Below are positions 1 to 9,777 of a DNA stretch of 64,000 bases, in pieces. The first letter of the stretch is position 1; every line of letters starts with the position of its first letter. The position numbers and the translations under genes are program-made. The notes under the pieces are model-generated. The model worked only from the letters and a program-made list of their open reading frames with translations, searched no databases and was not told where the DNA came from. This DNA is from Marinicella sp. (lineage in GTDB: Bacteria > Pseudomonadota > Gammaproteobacteria > Xanthomonadales > Marinicellaceae), in contig JANQRW010000079.1 of assembly GCA_028284365.1 (NCBI GenBank), positions 1 to 64,000 on the forward strand, read 5' to 3'.

Positions 1-262
1 TGATGTAATGTTCGATAAGCCGTGAGCGAAGCGAATCAGAAAGAGCAAGCCCGAGTTTATAAATCATGCTCGCCGTGGTCGCTTTCAAATTTGTCGGGAG
101 CAAATTTGAATGAAGCCCCAAGAGCATTCCTTAATAGGAGGGTTGACTATCTACCCTCCTCTGAATCATCAATCCAACTTCACAATAAATTGATTCAAAC
201 TTGATTAAACTTCATGACTTATTATCTATTGCCGATAAAGCACACAGCCACATAATCTGGAT
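1..262. other. Upstream intergenic region with two perfect hairpins
   Basis: No convincing gene is seen; the only open frame has no recognisable product. Two perfect inverted repeats are present: a 10-bp stem at 84-93/101-110 (7-nt loop) and an 8-bp stem AGGAGGGT/ACCCTCCT at 136-143/153-160 (9-nt loop). Neither is followed by a T-run, so they are not classical intrinsic terminators. A weak sigma70-like promoter (TTGATT 201-206, 16-nt spacer, TATCTA 223-228) could serve the next gene. The stretch CCCAAGAGCATTCCTTA at 117-133 recurs with one mismatch at 36785-36801. Confidence 0.4.
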
Positions 263-1006
263 ATGGAAAAAATCAAATACAAACGCAAAAAAAAGCCGTC
301 ACAGACAATCATTAAAACCACACTGTTACTGATGTCATTTTTTATCGCTGGTGCATGCAGCAAGGAAACAAGTGATAACAACCGAACAACATTTAATCAA
401 ACCACTGAAAAGCCAGAAATTAGCACCTTTACCATTTTGGCTTTAGGTGATTCATTAACGGAAGGTTTGAATGTCAGTAAAAATGCCAACTATCCTGCAC
501 AGCTAGAAGAAACCCTTCATCAATTAGGATACCAACAAGTCAAAGTAATTAATTCAGGTTTAAGTGGTGAAACTTCAAGCGGTTTGAAAAATCGATTAGA
601 TTGGGTGTTACAAACCAAACCAGATCTGACCATTCTGAATATTGGTGCCAATGATGCCATGCGTGGTTTACCTTTGGAATTAACCAGCGGTAACATTGAT
701 GAGATCATTACTCGCATCAAAGCCTCTGGTTCTGACCTGATTTTAGCTGGCATGCAAATTTATGACAACTTAGGCCGTGAGTATGTTGATGGTTTCAAGG
801 ACATTTACCCAACCATGGCAACTAAACACGAACTGGCACTGATTCCATTCTTTTTAAATCATGTGGCTGGTGACGGTCAACTCAATCAAGCAGATATGAT
901 TCACCCAACTGCTGAAGGTTATGCGATCATTGTAAAGCGCAATGTGCTTCCTGTGGTACAACCTATAATCGCAACACAAATATCTCCAACAAATAACCCA
1001 GAATAA
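263..1006 (+). CDS. GDSL/SGNH-family esterase (TesA-like), predicted lipoprotein
   Basis: Probable esterase, thioesterase or lysophospholipase of the SGNH hydrolase fold, anchored in the envelope. Block I GDSLTEG lies at residues 62-68 with the nucleophile Ser64. Block III GAND is at 128-131 and the catalytic DMIH at 211-214. A hydrophobic N-terminal segment ends in AGA-Cys32, a slightly unusual lipobox with Ala at -3; TesA itself is a soluble periplasmic protein, so a lipoprotein form is a variation. The stop is one base before the start of an ABC ATPase gene. tesA next to ybbA-ybbP is a known gammaproteobacterial neighbourhood, although in E. coli the genes are divergent and here they are co-directional. 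Exact substrate cannot be read from sequence. Confidence 0.88.
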   Translation: MEKIKYKRKKKPSQTIIKTTLLLMSFFIAGACSKETSDNNRTTFNQTTEKPEISTFTILALGDSLTEGLNVSKNANYPAQLEETLHQLGYQQVKVINSGLSGETSSGLKNRLDWVLQTKPDLTILNIGANDAMRGLPLELTSGNIDEIITRIKASGSDLILAGMQIYDNLGREYVDGFKDIYPTMATKHELALIPFFLNHVAGDGQLNQADMIHPTAEGYAIIVKRNVLPVVQPIIATQISPTNNPE

Positions 1007-1007
1007 A

Positions 1008-1673
1008 ATGAATCAAATCGTATTAGAAGCCAACCAGGTACATAAGTCATTTCAACTGGAAAACAGCCAGATTGATGTGCTCAAAAACATCAGTCTCAGT
1101 GTTAATTCAGGTGAATTTGTGGCCATTATGGGTAAATCAGGCTCAGGAAAGTCAACTTTACTCAGTTTGTTAGCTGGTTTAGACCAACCAACCACTGGCC
1201 ACATTAACCTCAATGGGGAAGACATCACCGACTTCAGTGAGGAAGAACTGGCCTTGAAACGCCAATCGGACATCGGTTTTGTGTTCCAGTCATTCCATCT
1301 GATTCCAACCTTATCCGTGCGAGAGAACATTGAGTTTCCATTGAGTATTGCACGCCAAAATAATCCAGACAGGGTGGATGAATTATTGGCTGCTGTAGAG
1401 TTAACCCATCGCAGCAATAGCTTTCCACACCAACTTTCTGGTGGTGAGAAACAACGCACAGCAATTGCCAGGGCTTTGGTGGCCAAACCAAAGATCCTAT
1501 TCGCGGATGAACCAACAGGTAACCTTGATGAGAAAAATGCCGATCAAGTGATGCAACTCTTACTCAACTTACAACAAGCTTTCAACACCGCTTTGGTGAT
1601 TGTAACCCACGATCCAGGTTTGGCTGAACTGGCCAACTGCACCATTCACATTGTCGATGGACAACTGCAGTGA
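1008..1673 (+). CDS. ABC transporter ATP-binding protein (YbbA/LolD type)
   Basis: ATPase subunit of a MacB/LolCDE-type mechanotransmission ABC system. Walker A GKSGSGKST is at 42-50, the Q-loop Gln at 94, signature LSGGEKQR at 143-150, Walker B ILFADE at 163-168 and the H-loop His at 201, so all catalytic motifs are intact. Length 221 aa is typical of the family. It overlaps the permease gene by four bases, implying translational coupling. By family, such systems act on substrates in the periplasm or outer leaflet of the inner membrane rather than as classical importers. Location next to a TesA-like esterase matches YbbA rather than LolD, since there is no lolC/lolE beside it. Confidence 0.9.
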   Translation: MNQIVLEANQVHKSFQLENSQIDVLKNISLSVNSGEFVAIMGKSGSGKSTLLSLLAGLDQPTTGHINLNGEDITDFSEEELALKRQSDIGFVFQSFHLIPTLSVRENIEFPLSIARQNNPDRVDELLAAVELTHRSNSFPHQLSGGEKQRTAIARALVAKPKILFADEPTGNLDEKNADQVMQLLLNLQQAFNTALVIVTHDPGLAELANCTIHIVDGQLQ

Positions 1674-4189
1674 ATAACAATCTGCATCACAGCATTGTTC
1701 GCCGTGAATGGTTTGGTCACTGGATTTATCCGTTGTTATTCTGCTTCAGTTTACTCATCTCCTTAGGTGCTTATTTAACCCTAGACTCTTTACAGAAAGC
1801 CGTTGACAACTACATCAGCAACAACCAAAAAGCGATGGTTGGTGGTGACATCATTGTATCAGCCAGACAAGCTTTACCTGATGCAATCAACCAATGGGTA
1901 GCAGCAAGACCCGCATCAAACGTAGTCAAAGATCGACAATTCAATGCCATGACTTACCCGGCTGATACTGAGAACGAGACATCACTGTTGGTCAGGGTTA
2001 AGGCTGTGGACACCAGCTACCCACTGTATGGCGAATTAAAATTACTCAGTGGCCAAGACAAATCTGAATTACTTGTTCCAGGTCAGGTTCTGGTAGAGCG
2101 TCAGGTACTGACCGGACTGGGCCTTGAAATCGGTGACTCAATAAAACTGGGTGAATCCACTTTAATCATTGCGGATGAAATTATTGAAGAACCAGACCGA
2201 CCTTTAACCGCTTTCGGTTTTGGTGCCAGAGTGATGATGTTAAATACCGACCTGACAGCAACTGGTTTAATGGGCCAACGCAGCCGCGTTAATTATCGGA
2301 TTGAAATCAAAACGGATGAAATGAACCGTGATCTTTGGCTACAAGAACTGAGAGATTTAACTGCTGACAGTCGCATCAATGTGACCGCAGTCGAAGATGC
2401 TCAAACCAGTATCTCAGCCTTATCAGGTAACTTTCTGGTCTTTCTTAAATTGTTGGTGGTAGCAGTCATTGTTCTATCAGGCGTGGGGTTGATGAGCGTG
2501 GTTAAAGCTTTTGTTAATCGCCAACAACAAACCAATGCCATCAGGCGTGCCATAGGAGAACCTGTGGTCCACCTCAAACGCAGTTATTACCAATTATTCA
2601 CCATAATGACGCTGCTGGCAGTTTTACTTTCATGGCTGCTGAGCTGGGTCGTGTTGCAGCTTGGGTATGAGGCTTTTTCATCAATTTTACCCGCAAAGGT
2701 AACTTTGGGTATCAGTTTGTTAAGTATAGGTAAAGTTTTGTTAATCGCTTTGGCTTTGACCTGGCTGATGACGTTCAACACCATCCAAGCACTTTCTGAA
2801 GTCAAACCCGTGGCCGTGCTACAACAACAAACATCAAGCACGCCCCAATGGTATGTATCTAAGTACTGGATGGGATTGTCCGCATTGGCCTTGTATGCCT
2901 TACTTGCACTGGAATTAGGTTCTTGGTGGCAAGGGCTACAGGTTACTGGAGGTTTAATTGTTATCAGCTTGATTTTTTGGTTGTTCAGCCGCATGATTTT
3001 ACGTGGTTTACAACGCGTGATTCACAAAGGTTGGATCAAGCAATGGTTGATCAAACTTTCATTGCAAAATATCTTTCGCAAAGGTAATCAATCCATGCTG
3101 TTTTTTAGTACCATGTCGATGGCAGTGATGGTGATGTGGACGATTACCGCTTTGAATCACACCATCGATCAACAACTCATCAGCACTTACCCTGAAAATT
3201 CACCCAATATGTTTATGCTGGATGTGCAAAGTGACCAACATCAACAACTGAATGAGATCATCCAAACCGAAGCCACTTATTATCCTGTTATACGGGCCCG
3301 TATAGCCAGTGTTAATGGCATAGACCCCGAAACCTTGAAAACACAACTCGGTAACTATGACAATATTTCCCGAATTTTTAACCTCAGTTATGGCACCAAG
3401 ATCTTGCCAACTGAACAGATGGTTGATGCCATTACTGCTGGTCAAATGTATACCATGAAACCAAACACTGATGCCGTGCCCATTTCTATCCTAGACAGCA
3501 TCGCAGCGTATCTAAAAGTAGGCTTGAATGATGAAATCGTATTCGACATACAAGGTGTTCCCATCACCACATACATCAGCAGTGTTAGAAGCCGCTTCCA
3601 ACGTGGCCCCAGTCCTTTTTTCTATTTCATGTTCCAACCTGAAGTGATGGCTAAAGCACCACAAATTCAGTTCGCCACCGCCAAGGTTAACGCCACTGAA
3701 ATTCCGCAGTTCCAAACCAACATCGCACGTAGTTTTCCTGGCATCACCACATTGGACGGTGCCAGTATCGCCAAACAACTTAAGGGGTTTGTAGATCAAT
3801 TGACACAACTGGTACAAATTTTTACCGGACTCAGCTTATTGGCCGGTGTTATGATTTTAATTACCTCACTGGTTTCAACTTCACAAGACAGACTCCAAGA
3901 AAGTGCTTATTTTCGCTTGATGGGTATGCTCACTAAAGATTTGTATGTCATTAACCTCATTGAATTAGTTGTGTTAGGGTTACTGGCGTTTTTAGCTGGC
4001 GGATTACTGGGCTGGATAGTTGCATACAGCATCACCACTTATTGGTTTGCGCTGCCATTTGTGTTTCCATGGGAAGTCAGCCTTGTGTCCTTACTGGTGT
4101 TGGCTGTGACATTGTTATTTGTGGGACTGACATACAGCCAGTTGGTCATTAAGTCCAATGTGATGAATATGGTCAGAAAAATGATTTAA
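1670..4189 (+). CDS. FtsX-family ABC permease (YbbP-like)
   Basis: Large inner-membrane permease (839 aa) partnering the upstream ATPase. It starts with GTG at 1670, inside a GTGA overlap with the ATPase stop. Layout seen: an N-terminal membrane segment near residues 20-35, a long periplasmic region to about 250, a cluster of membrane helices at about 255-470, a second soluble region, and a final group of helices from about 710 to 830. This two-FtsX-domain, roughly ten-helix layout is that of YbbP and differs from four-helix MacB/LolC. Function of YbbAP is not settled; lipid- or lipoprotein-related extraction is an inference from the esterase neighbour. Confidence 0.85.
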   Translation: MNNNLHHSIVRREWFGHWIYPLLFCFSLLISLGAYLTLDSLQKAVDNYISNNQKAMVGGDIIVSARQALPDAINQWVAARPASNVVKDRQFNAMTYPADTENETSLLVRVKAVDTSYPLYGELKLLSGQDKSELLVPGQVLVERQVLTGLGLEIGDSIKLGESTLIIADEIIEEPDRPLTAFGFGARVMMLNTDLTATGLMGQRSRVNYRIEIKTDEMNRDLWLQELRDLTADSRINVTAVEDAQTSISALSGNFLVFLKLLVVAVIVLSGVGLMSVVKAFVNRQQQTNAIRRAIGEPVVHLKRSYYQLFTIMTLLAVLLSWLLSWVVLQLGYEAFSSILPAKVTLGISLLSIGKVLLIALALTWLMTFNTIQALSEVKPVAVLQQQTSSTPQWYVSKYWMGLSALALYALLALELGSWWQGLQVTGGLIVISLIFWLFSRMILRGLQRVIHKGWIKQWLIKLSLQNIFRKGNQSMLFFSTMSMAVMVMWTITALNHTIDQQLISTYPENSPNMFMLDVQSDQHQQLNEIIQTEATYYPVIRARIASVNGIDPETLKTQLGNYDNISRIFNLSYGTKILPTEQMVDAITAGQMYTMKPNTDAVPISILDSIAAYLKVGLNDEIVFDIQGVPITTYISSVRSRFQRGPSPFFYFMFQPEVMAKAPQIQFATAKVNATEIPQFQTNIARSFPGITTLDGASIAKQLKGFVDQLTQLVQIFTGLSLLAGVMILITSLVSTSQDRLQESAYFRLMGMLTKDLYVINLIELVVLGLLAFLAGGLLGWIVAYSITTYWFALPFVFPWEVSLVSLLVLAVTLLFVGLTYSQLVIKSNVMNMVRKMI

Positions 4190-4451
4190 TTTGTGACAAT
4201 CTTTTTCATACTTTTCAAGAATTTAGTCATATACTCAGTTGAGCGAGTTATATTCCAATTTTTAGTTAAAAAAATAACTCTTTTCACACATTTGTGAATC
4301 ACTCAATGTCACAATATTTGGGTGATGAATCGTTTAACATGATTCAGTGTGTGCAAGGCACCCCGGTATTCTGTTGATACATATACAGATGCTTGGGGCT
4401 ATTTTGAATAACAGTGAGTCGTTGACTCAATGTTTGATCATGACTTAAGGA
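4190..4451. promoter_or_regulatory. Intergenic region with two short inverted repeats
   Basis: This 262-bp gap separates the permease gene from the DUF1631 gene. Perfect inverted repeats TTCACA/TGTGAA occur at 4283-4288/4293-4298 and TGAGTC/GACTCA at 4415-4420/4424-4429. The second lies about 22 bases before the next start codon and could be an operator or a leader hairpin. No clear -35/-10 pair was found. Confidence 0.35.
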
Positions 4452-6692
4452 ATGGATAAAAACAAAGACAATTTGCACAAAAACATCAAAGTCAACAGCA
4501 AAAATAACGTAGTAGGTATAGACAAATTGACGGTTAACAATGGTGTTTCAAAGTTCAGCAAAACCCTACATGAAACACATCGAATTTTTGTTCAATCGAT
4601 TCACCCTCGCCTCAATGATTTTTTTGAAGGATTAAATGATTTCTTTTTTGACATGGCAGAACAGGCCGAATCCAATGCCCTACAAAATGCCTACTTCTCA
4701 GCCATTGGCGACACCAGAAAAAATAAAACCGAACTGACGCGACAATTTGCCAAAAACGTCAACCTCATTTTTCAAAAGTTTAAATCAAATGATTTTGTGT
4801 ATTTTGTTGAAAATAATGATAAGTTAGCCCAAAAAACCAAACCAAACCTGGCTCTGATTAAAGAAGATGATTTAGATCAAAAACTGGCCATCAATAATGT
4901 TATTGCCAAAATCAGCCAGGTTTATAACAAAGAATTGTATTTGCTGAATGTTCGTTTTACAGAACTGGCACAAACCAATGATGATTTGGACAACCACGCC
5001 AATCCAATCGGCCCTGATGCCATCGTCAATGCCTTTGCCCTGTCGTTAAAAGTACTCAAATCTGAAAACAAGATCAAATTGATGATCATAAAACTGTTCG
5101 AAAAGAACATGGTAGAAAGTTTGGGACCAGCATATCGCCAAGTTAACAAATACCTGAAAAAGAGCGGCATACTTCCAAGTCTTAAATTTGAAGTAAAGCA
5201 TCGAACCAGCACCAACCACTCGATGAATAACTCCATCAACTACTTGGCTCAGGCCCTGTCTGAAGAAGATGAGAACTACAAAAAAATCGCCAGTATCCTT
5301 GAACATGATCGCGAACAATCATCACAACAAAACTACGCGCCAGAAAATATTGTTCAATTTTCACACCTTTCTGATGCACTTAACCAAATAACAGCTGAAC
5401 TTTTCAGTGATCAGGAATTGGCAGCCAAAAAAAGCATCGGCCCTTTGGAATTAAAAGATGAGCTGTTAAAAAAACTGAAATCTCTAAAAGCCATCTCATC
5501 CAATCAGCGAATCGCCACCGCTGATGAGAACACCATTGACTTGATTGGCGAACTGTTTCAGTTCATGGTGGAAGATCGCAACTTACCAGAAACCATTCAA
5601 TTGGTACTTTCAAAGTTACAACTACCATTCTTACAAATCGCATTAAAAGACAAGACATTCTTTTCCGACAAACATAATAATGCCAGAAAACTACTGAACA
5701 TAATCGCTGAAAGCTCCATTGGGTGGTCACCTGAAACCGATGATAAATCAGTATTTTTGAACAAGGTTAAAGAAATCGTTGATTTCATTCTAAAAAACCA
5801 CGAAAAAAATATCAATTATGAAAAATTAATTGAGCGTTTTATTAGGTTTGATAATAAGATCAAGAAAAGAGCTTCAATCACTGAACGCCGAACCACAGCC
5901 AAAGTGTCTGGTCGTGAACGCCTGAATACAGCCAAACAGAAAACTGCTGAACTGTTAAAACGACATTTGAAGGGCCAAAAAGTACCAGCTTTAGTCAGGG
6001 AAATTTTACTGAAACCTTGGGCAAATGTATTAATTCTCTCAGAATTAAGGAAGGAAGAATCTCCAGAACTGTTTTCCAAACACCGTAGGTTTGTTGAAAA
6101 AATTGTCTCTGCGTCTAATCCGGACAATCCTGAAAAACGCACCGATGAATTCATTCAATCAGTTTGTGAGCAATTAACTGATGGTCTCAAACTGGTCGCA
6201 TATGACATCAAAGAATTGCGTGAAAAATCTCAAGCCATCGAAAAATGTCTGAAAGAAATAAACGGGTTGGTCGAGTCAAAAAACACCATAGAATTCATCG
6301 ATCCAGAAGACATACTCAAATTGTCAAAAGAATTCAACGAAGATTCAAGTGTAGGTGAATTAATTGAGAACCCTGATCATGTGATGCAAGCACCAACCGA
6401 TTTACCACAAATCGATGATGTCCATAACCAGGCATCATTGACTTTAGTGTTGGGCGAATGGATTGTTATCAATGCCAAAACCCAGCCTCAAAGGGTCAAA
6501 CTTTCATGGGTCAGCCCCATCAGTGGCAAACTGTTATTTGTCGATGCCAAAGGTAACAAAGTCAAAGATATTTTTCCAATCGAACTGGCTGATCAATTCC
6601 GTAAGGAAGAGTGCCTGACCATGCAACAAATACCGCTTATGGATCGAGCCATGTCTAGCATTGCTCAAAAAGTTGTCAGAAAAAAAGCTTAA
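4452..6692 (+). CDS. DUF1631-family protein
   Basis: Large (746 aa), highly charged, predicted cytoplasmic and mostly helical protein that I recognise as DUF1631, a family of unassigned function in beta- and gammaproteobacteria. The C-terminal 90 residues, from about LVLGEWIVI onward, resemble the end of this family: a small domain with a GKLLFVDAKG strand pair reminiscent of PilZ-like folds. No signal peptide or membrane segment is visible. The start is ATG at 4452 with TAAGGA immediately upstream, unusually close for a Shine-Dalgarno. It is single-gene and convergent with the MFS gene. A link to c-di-GMP is only suggested by the PilZ-like tail and by other c-di-GMP genes in the window. Confidence 0.75.
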   Translation: MDKNKDNLHKNIKVNSKNNVVGIDKLTVNNGVSKFSKTLHETHRIFVQSIHPRLNDFFEGLNDFFFDMAEQAESNALQNAYFSAIGDTRKNKTELTRQFAKNVNLIFQKFKSNDFVYFVENNDKLAQKTKPNLALIKEDDLDQKLAINNVIAKISQVYNKELYLLNVRFTELAQTNDDLDNHANPIGPDAIVNAFALSLKVLKSENKIKLMIIKLFEKNMVESLGPAYRQVNKYLKKSGILPSLKFEVKHRTSTNHSMNNSINYLAQALSEEDENYKKIASILEHDREQSSQQNYAPENIVQFSHLSDALNQITAELFSDQELAAKKSIGPLELKDELLKKLKSLKAISSNQRIATADENTIDLIGELFQFMVEDRNLPETIQLVLSKLQLPFLQIALKDKTFFSDKHNNARKLLNIIAESSIGWSPETDDKSVFLNKVKEIVDFILKNHEKNINYEKLIERFIRFDNKIKKRASITERRTTAKVSGRERLNTAKQKTAELLKRHLKGQKVPALVREILLKPWANVLILSELRKEESPELFSKHRRFVEKIVSASNPDNPEKRTDEFIQSVCEQLTDGLKLVAYDIKELREKSQAIEKCLKEINGLVESKNTIEFIDPEDILKLSKEFNEDSSVGELIENPDHVMQAPTDLPQIDDVHNQASLTLVLGEWIVINAKTQPQRVKLSWVSPISGKLLFVDAKGNKVKDIFPIELADQFRKEECLTMQQIPLMDRAMSSIAQKVVRKKA

Positions 6693-6718
6693 AAACCACT
6701 TACAATTCTACACTAAAA

Positions 6719-7975
6719 TCAGCCGGGTAATGATCGTCCTGGTGCATCAACAAACCTCAATACAGTAACAGCTGACATAACAACCAAAAATGGAATACAC
6801 GTGTATAAAACACCAGACCATTGGTGATTAAACAGCACCCAACCAGCCATCAGTGAAGACAGTCCTTGGAATGTAAAAATACTGAAATCATTGACCGCCT
6901 GCACTCGATACCTTTCATGGGGCTCATAGCTCAATGGTAACAAAGTCGTTCCAGCATAAAACAAGAAATTCCAACCAATACCTAACAGGATCAAAGCCCA
7001 CCAATAATGCAACAGTTCATGCCCTTGACTGGCAACAATAACCACCCCAATAAACATCAAAGTACCAACCAGCAAGAAGTATTTAGTTGGCACCCTTTTG
7101 CCTAGCCAAACAGTTAACAACGAAGGTAAGTACATAGCGGCCACATGTGATTGAATCACCCATTTTGTGTGTTCTAGTGAATGGTTGTGTAATTGATGCA
7201 TACTCAAGGGTGTGGCAGTCATCACAAAGCTCATTAAGCCAAAACCCAACGCCGCAGAAACGATTGCCACAATAAACACAGGCTGTCGCATGATCGTCGA
7301 TAATGGCCTGCTTAACCTCTGATCCTCAGTATCACTAACCTCTGGCGGGGGCTCAAACTTTGAAATGACACCAATCGCAATCAGCGCTAACAACATCAAA
7401 CCAATAAATGTCCCTGTGTATGCTGGCATACCAGGTATTATATTTTTGGTGAGAAAAGCCAATTCTGGTCCTATCAATGCCGCAAATATACCAGTTAACA
7501 TCAACAGTGAAATTGCTTTGGGTATGTCACTAGAGTCATTTAATGACTCTATAGCAGCAAAACGCAGCTGAAGTGAAAAGGCACCGCTGAAACCCATGAT
7601 AAATGAGGCCAGCACAAAACCATAAAAGAGTTGGTTTACAATTGATAACAAACCGATAAAACCACCAAAAACCGTAGCCAAAAAACCAATCATGCTTGCT
7701 ATTCTGCGGCCATACCGTTTGGCTAACATTGCCACTGGAATGGTTGCCACCGCAACGCCTACTATCATCACTGTCAAAGGTAAAGTAACCAGTGAAAGGT
7801 TCGGTGCCATGGGCTTAGCGATGATACCACCAATAAAAACCATCAAAGGAGCAACAGCCATTATCAGTGGTTGTGCCAAGAACAATAAGCTGACATTGCG
7901 GTGCAACCCTGCGAATCTATCAATGAGATAAGCGGAAAAAAAAAGCAATAAAAGGATACTTAATAATTGAGCCAT
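6719..7975 (-). CDS. Major facilitator superfamily transporter
   Basis: Inner-membrane secondary transporter of 418 aa with about twelve hydrophobic helices and a central charged loop (near residues 205-230, rich in Glu/Asp) between the two six-helix bundles. The MFS loop 2-3 signature is represented by AKRYGRR near residue 85. Substrate cannot be inferred; the general appearance is that of drug/metabolite exporters. It is convergent with the DUF1631 gene, 26 bases apart, and divergent from hemH across a 156-bp gap. Confidence 0.82.
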   Translation of the reverse strand: MAQLLSILLLLFFSAYLIDRFAGLHRNVSLLFLAQPLIMAVAPLMVFIGGIIAKPMAPNLSLVTLPLTVMIVGVAVATIPVAMLAKRYGRRIASMIGFLATVFGGFIGLLSIVNQLFYGFVLASFIMGFSGAFSLQLRFAAIESLNDSSDIPKAISLLMLTGIFAALIGPELAFLTKNIIPGMPAYTGTFIGLMLLALIAIGVISKFEPPPEVSDTEDQRLSRPLSTIMRQPVFIVAIVSAALGFGLMSFVMTATPLSMHQLHNHSLEHTKWVIQSHVAAMYLPSLLTVWLGKRVPTKYFLLVGTLMFIGVVIVASQGHELLHYWWALILLGIGWNFLFYAGTTLLPLSYEPHERYRVQAVNDFSIFTFQGLSSLMAGWVLFNHQWSGVLYTCIPFLVVMSAVTVLRFVDAPGRSLPG

Positions 7976-8131
7976 GATGCAACAAGTCTAACAATACCTG
8001 AGCAGTTTTGTCACCTTAAAAAATACAGCCACTGAACCCAATACCCTGTCGCAACAAATTTAATGCTGCAAACTCACCCACAACTCACACTTTGCGTCTA
8101 AAATACCTTGTAAAAATAATCTCGATTAACT

Positions 8132-9235
8132 GTGAAATATTTAAATACGACAGACTACAATCACGGCGATGCCTTGAAAGTTGGTGTGCTGATGGTCAAT
8201 TTAGGCACTCCAGATGCACCAACCAAAAAAGCATTGCGGGTTTATCTGAAACAATTTCTTTCCGACCCCCGAGTGGTTGAAACACCTTTCCCCAGATGGA
8301 TTTGGTGGTTAATTCTCAATGGTATTATTTTAAACATACGACCCAAAAAATCAGCCGCAGCCTATGCCAGCATTTGGGGTGAAGTAGGTGGCGGTTCACC
8401 GTTAATGGCAATCAGTAAAAAGCAACACCAAGCTGTCAAAAATTATTTATCTGAAAACAACATCAATGTGGTTACTGAACTTGCCATGCGTTATGGTAAT
8501 CCATCAATCGCCACAGGTCTAAAAGAACTAAAAGCACAAAACGTTGATCGGCTTTTGGTATTGCCACTTTACCCACAATACTCCGCCTCAACCACTGCAT
8601 CCATTTTTGATGCGGTCACCGATGAGTTACAAAACTGGCGACTGATTCCAGAAGTCCGTTTTATCAATCATTACCACGATCACCCCAAGTATATTGATGC
8701 CCTAACCGAAAGTGTCAAGCAACATTGGCAGCAACATGGAAAGCCAGATCAACTATTGATGTCTTTTCACGGTGTTCCTAAGCGGTATTTAATCAATGGC
8801 GATCCCTATCACTGCGAATGCCACAAGACCGCAAGGCTGCTTGCAGCGTCTTTAGGTTTAGATAAAAATCAATATTGCGTTACATTCCAATCAATATTTG
8901 GACGTGAAGAATGGTTAAAACCTTATACCATGGATACTTTAAAAGCATTACCAAAAAAAGGGCACAAACATGTCCAAATTATTTGTCCTGGTTTTGCTGC
9001 TGACTGCCTGGAGACTCTGGAAGAGATTGCGGTTGAGAATAAAAGCTATTTCATAGAGGCAGGAGGTATGGAATTTAGCTACATCCCTGCATTGAATACA
9101 GAACAACCTCATATCATTTTACTGACCGATCTAATTAAGACCAAATGTAGCGACTGGTTAAATGCTGAACATACTGACTCTTTGAAAACTGAACACATTT
9201 ACAAAGCATTCATCAAAAGTTTTGATTCTCACTAA
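8132..9235 (+). CDS. hemH: Ferrochelatase
   Basis: Inserts Fe2+ into protoporphyrin IX, the last step of protoheme synthesis. N-terminal GVLMVNLGTPDAP (18-30) is the family hallmark. The active-site His is in SFHG at 211-214 (His213), and CPGF at 285-288 is followed by the conserved acidic segment DCLETLEEI (291-299). 367 aa is the usual bacterial length. The start is GTG at 8132, chosen because the family N-terminus begins about 17 residues later. An AT-rich hexamer AATAAT (8115-8120) lies only 11 bases before the GTG, with TTGCGT 17 bases further up and no Shine-Dalgarno, so a very short leader is possible. Confidence 0.96.
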   Translation: MKYLNTTDYNHGDALKVGVLMVNLGTPDAPTKKALRVYLKQFLSDPRVVETPFPRWIWWLILNGIILNIRPKKSAAAYASIWGEVGGGSPLMAISKKQHQAVKNYLSENNINVVTELAMRYGNPSIATGLKELKAQNVDRLLVLPLYPQYSASTTASIFDAVTDELQNWRLIPEVRFINHYHDHPKYIDALTESVKQHWQQHGKPDQLLMSFHGVPKRYLINGDPYHCECHKTARLLAASLGLDKNQYCVTFQSIFGREEWLKPYTMDTLKALPKKGHKHVQIICPGFAADCLETLEEIAVENKSYFIEAGGMEFSYIPALNTEQPHIILLTDLIKTKCSDWLNAEHTDSLKTEHIYKAFIKSFDSH

Positions 9236-9279
9236 CCATCATTTTTAATTTTTAAGTTGCAATCTTTTTTGATTTTTAA

Positions 9280-9303
9280 TAGTATTGTTAGTACTAAATA
9301 CTA
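9280..9303. promoter_or_regulatory. Inverted repeat upstream of small lipoprotein gene
   Basis: TAGTATT (9280-9286) and AATACTA (9297-9303) form a perfect 7-bp inverted repeat with a 10-base centre, 13 bases before the ATG at 9317. It could be an operator overlapping the promoter or a leader hairpin; nothing identifies a regulator. Confidence 0.35.
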
Positions 9304-9316
9304 CGTAGAGAGATTA

Positions 9317-9646
9317 ATGAAGATATATTTACTTGTTTTTTTTATATTTTTAGTGTCTTGTGCAAAACAAGATGTTAATAAAAATAAAGTGGTTGCCGTT
9401 GGTATTGATGATGAGGTTTACGAAATTGATCGAGCAGCCTCTGTTGCTTTGACGAATAAGGATGAAGGCAGCAAAATCGTTTGTGAAAAAACCCAAAAGA
9501 CTGGCAGCAGAATCAGTTCCAGAACCTGTACCACCAAGGCCCAAAAAGACGCAGCCAGAGCATTGCACCAAGAAAAACTACGTGATGAACAGAGTCGACA
9601 AAGACGCGTGCTCAATCGCATGAGATCACCAACTGATGGTGGTTGA
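9317..9646 (+). CDS. Small predicted lipoprotein with paired cysteines
   Basis: 109-aa protein with a short lipoprotein signal: hydrophobic residues 3-13 then LVS-Cys15. I start it at ATG 9317 rather than at the in-frame TTG 60 bases upstream because the signal peptide begins here and AGAGAGA precedes it. The mature part carries Cys56 and Cys71 flanking a TGSR motif (62-65), a pattern I recall from short uncharacterised proteobacterial proteins, followed by a basic, Gln/Arg-rich tail. The cysteine pair could form a disulfide in the periplasm. It is followed by an intrinsic terminator and appears monocistronic. Function unknown. Confidence 0.7.
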   Translation: MKIYLLVFFIFLVSCAKQDVNKNKVVAVGIDDEVYEIDRAASVALTNKDEGSKIVCEKTQKTGSRISSRTCTTKAQKDAARALHQEKLRDEQSRQRRVLNRMRSPTDGG

Positions 9647-9689
9647 TTCAGATTTTACTAATAAACTCAGTTTAGAATAAACCTTTTAT

Positions 9690-9730
9690 AACAAAGACAT
9701 TTGATATTTATTAGCAGGTGTCTTTGTTTT
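9690..9730 (+). terminator. Intrinsic terminator after small lipoprotein gene
   Basis: Perfect 10-bp stem AACAAAGACA (9690-9699) / TGTCTTTGTT (9719-9728) with a 19-base loop, ending in a T-run. It lies 44 bases after the lipoprotein stop and faces the + strand. Confidence 0.75.
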
Positions 9731-9777
9731 CAACCACACAATCCTCAATGTTCAATTACCCCGCAGTTTGACTTGAA

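Noticed and set aside
22..204. 60-codon open frame at the left edge
   Set aside because: No recognisable product and it spans two perfect hairpins; better seen as non-coding repeat-like sequence.
4283..4298. TTCACA-N4-TGTGAA considered as a CRP/FNR site
   Set aside because: Half-sites are in the wrong order for CRP (TGTGA-N6-TCACA) and do not fit FNR.
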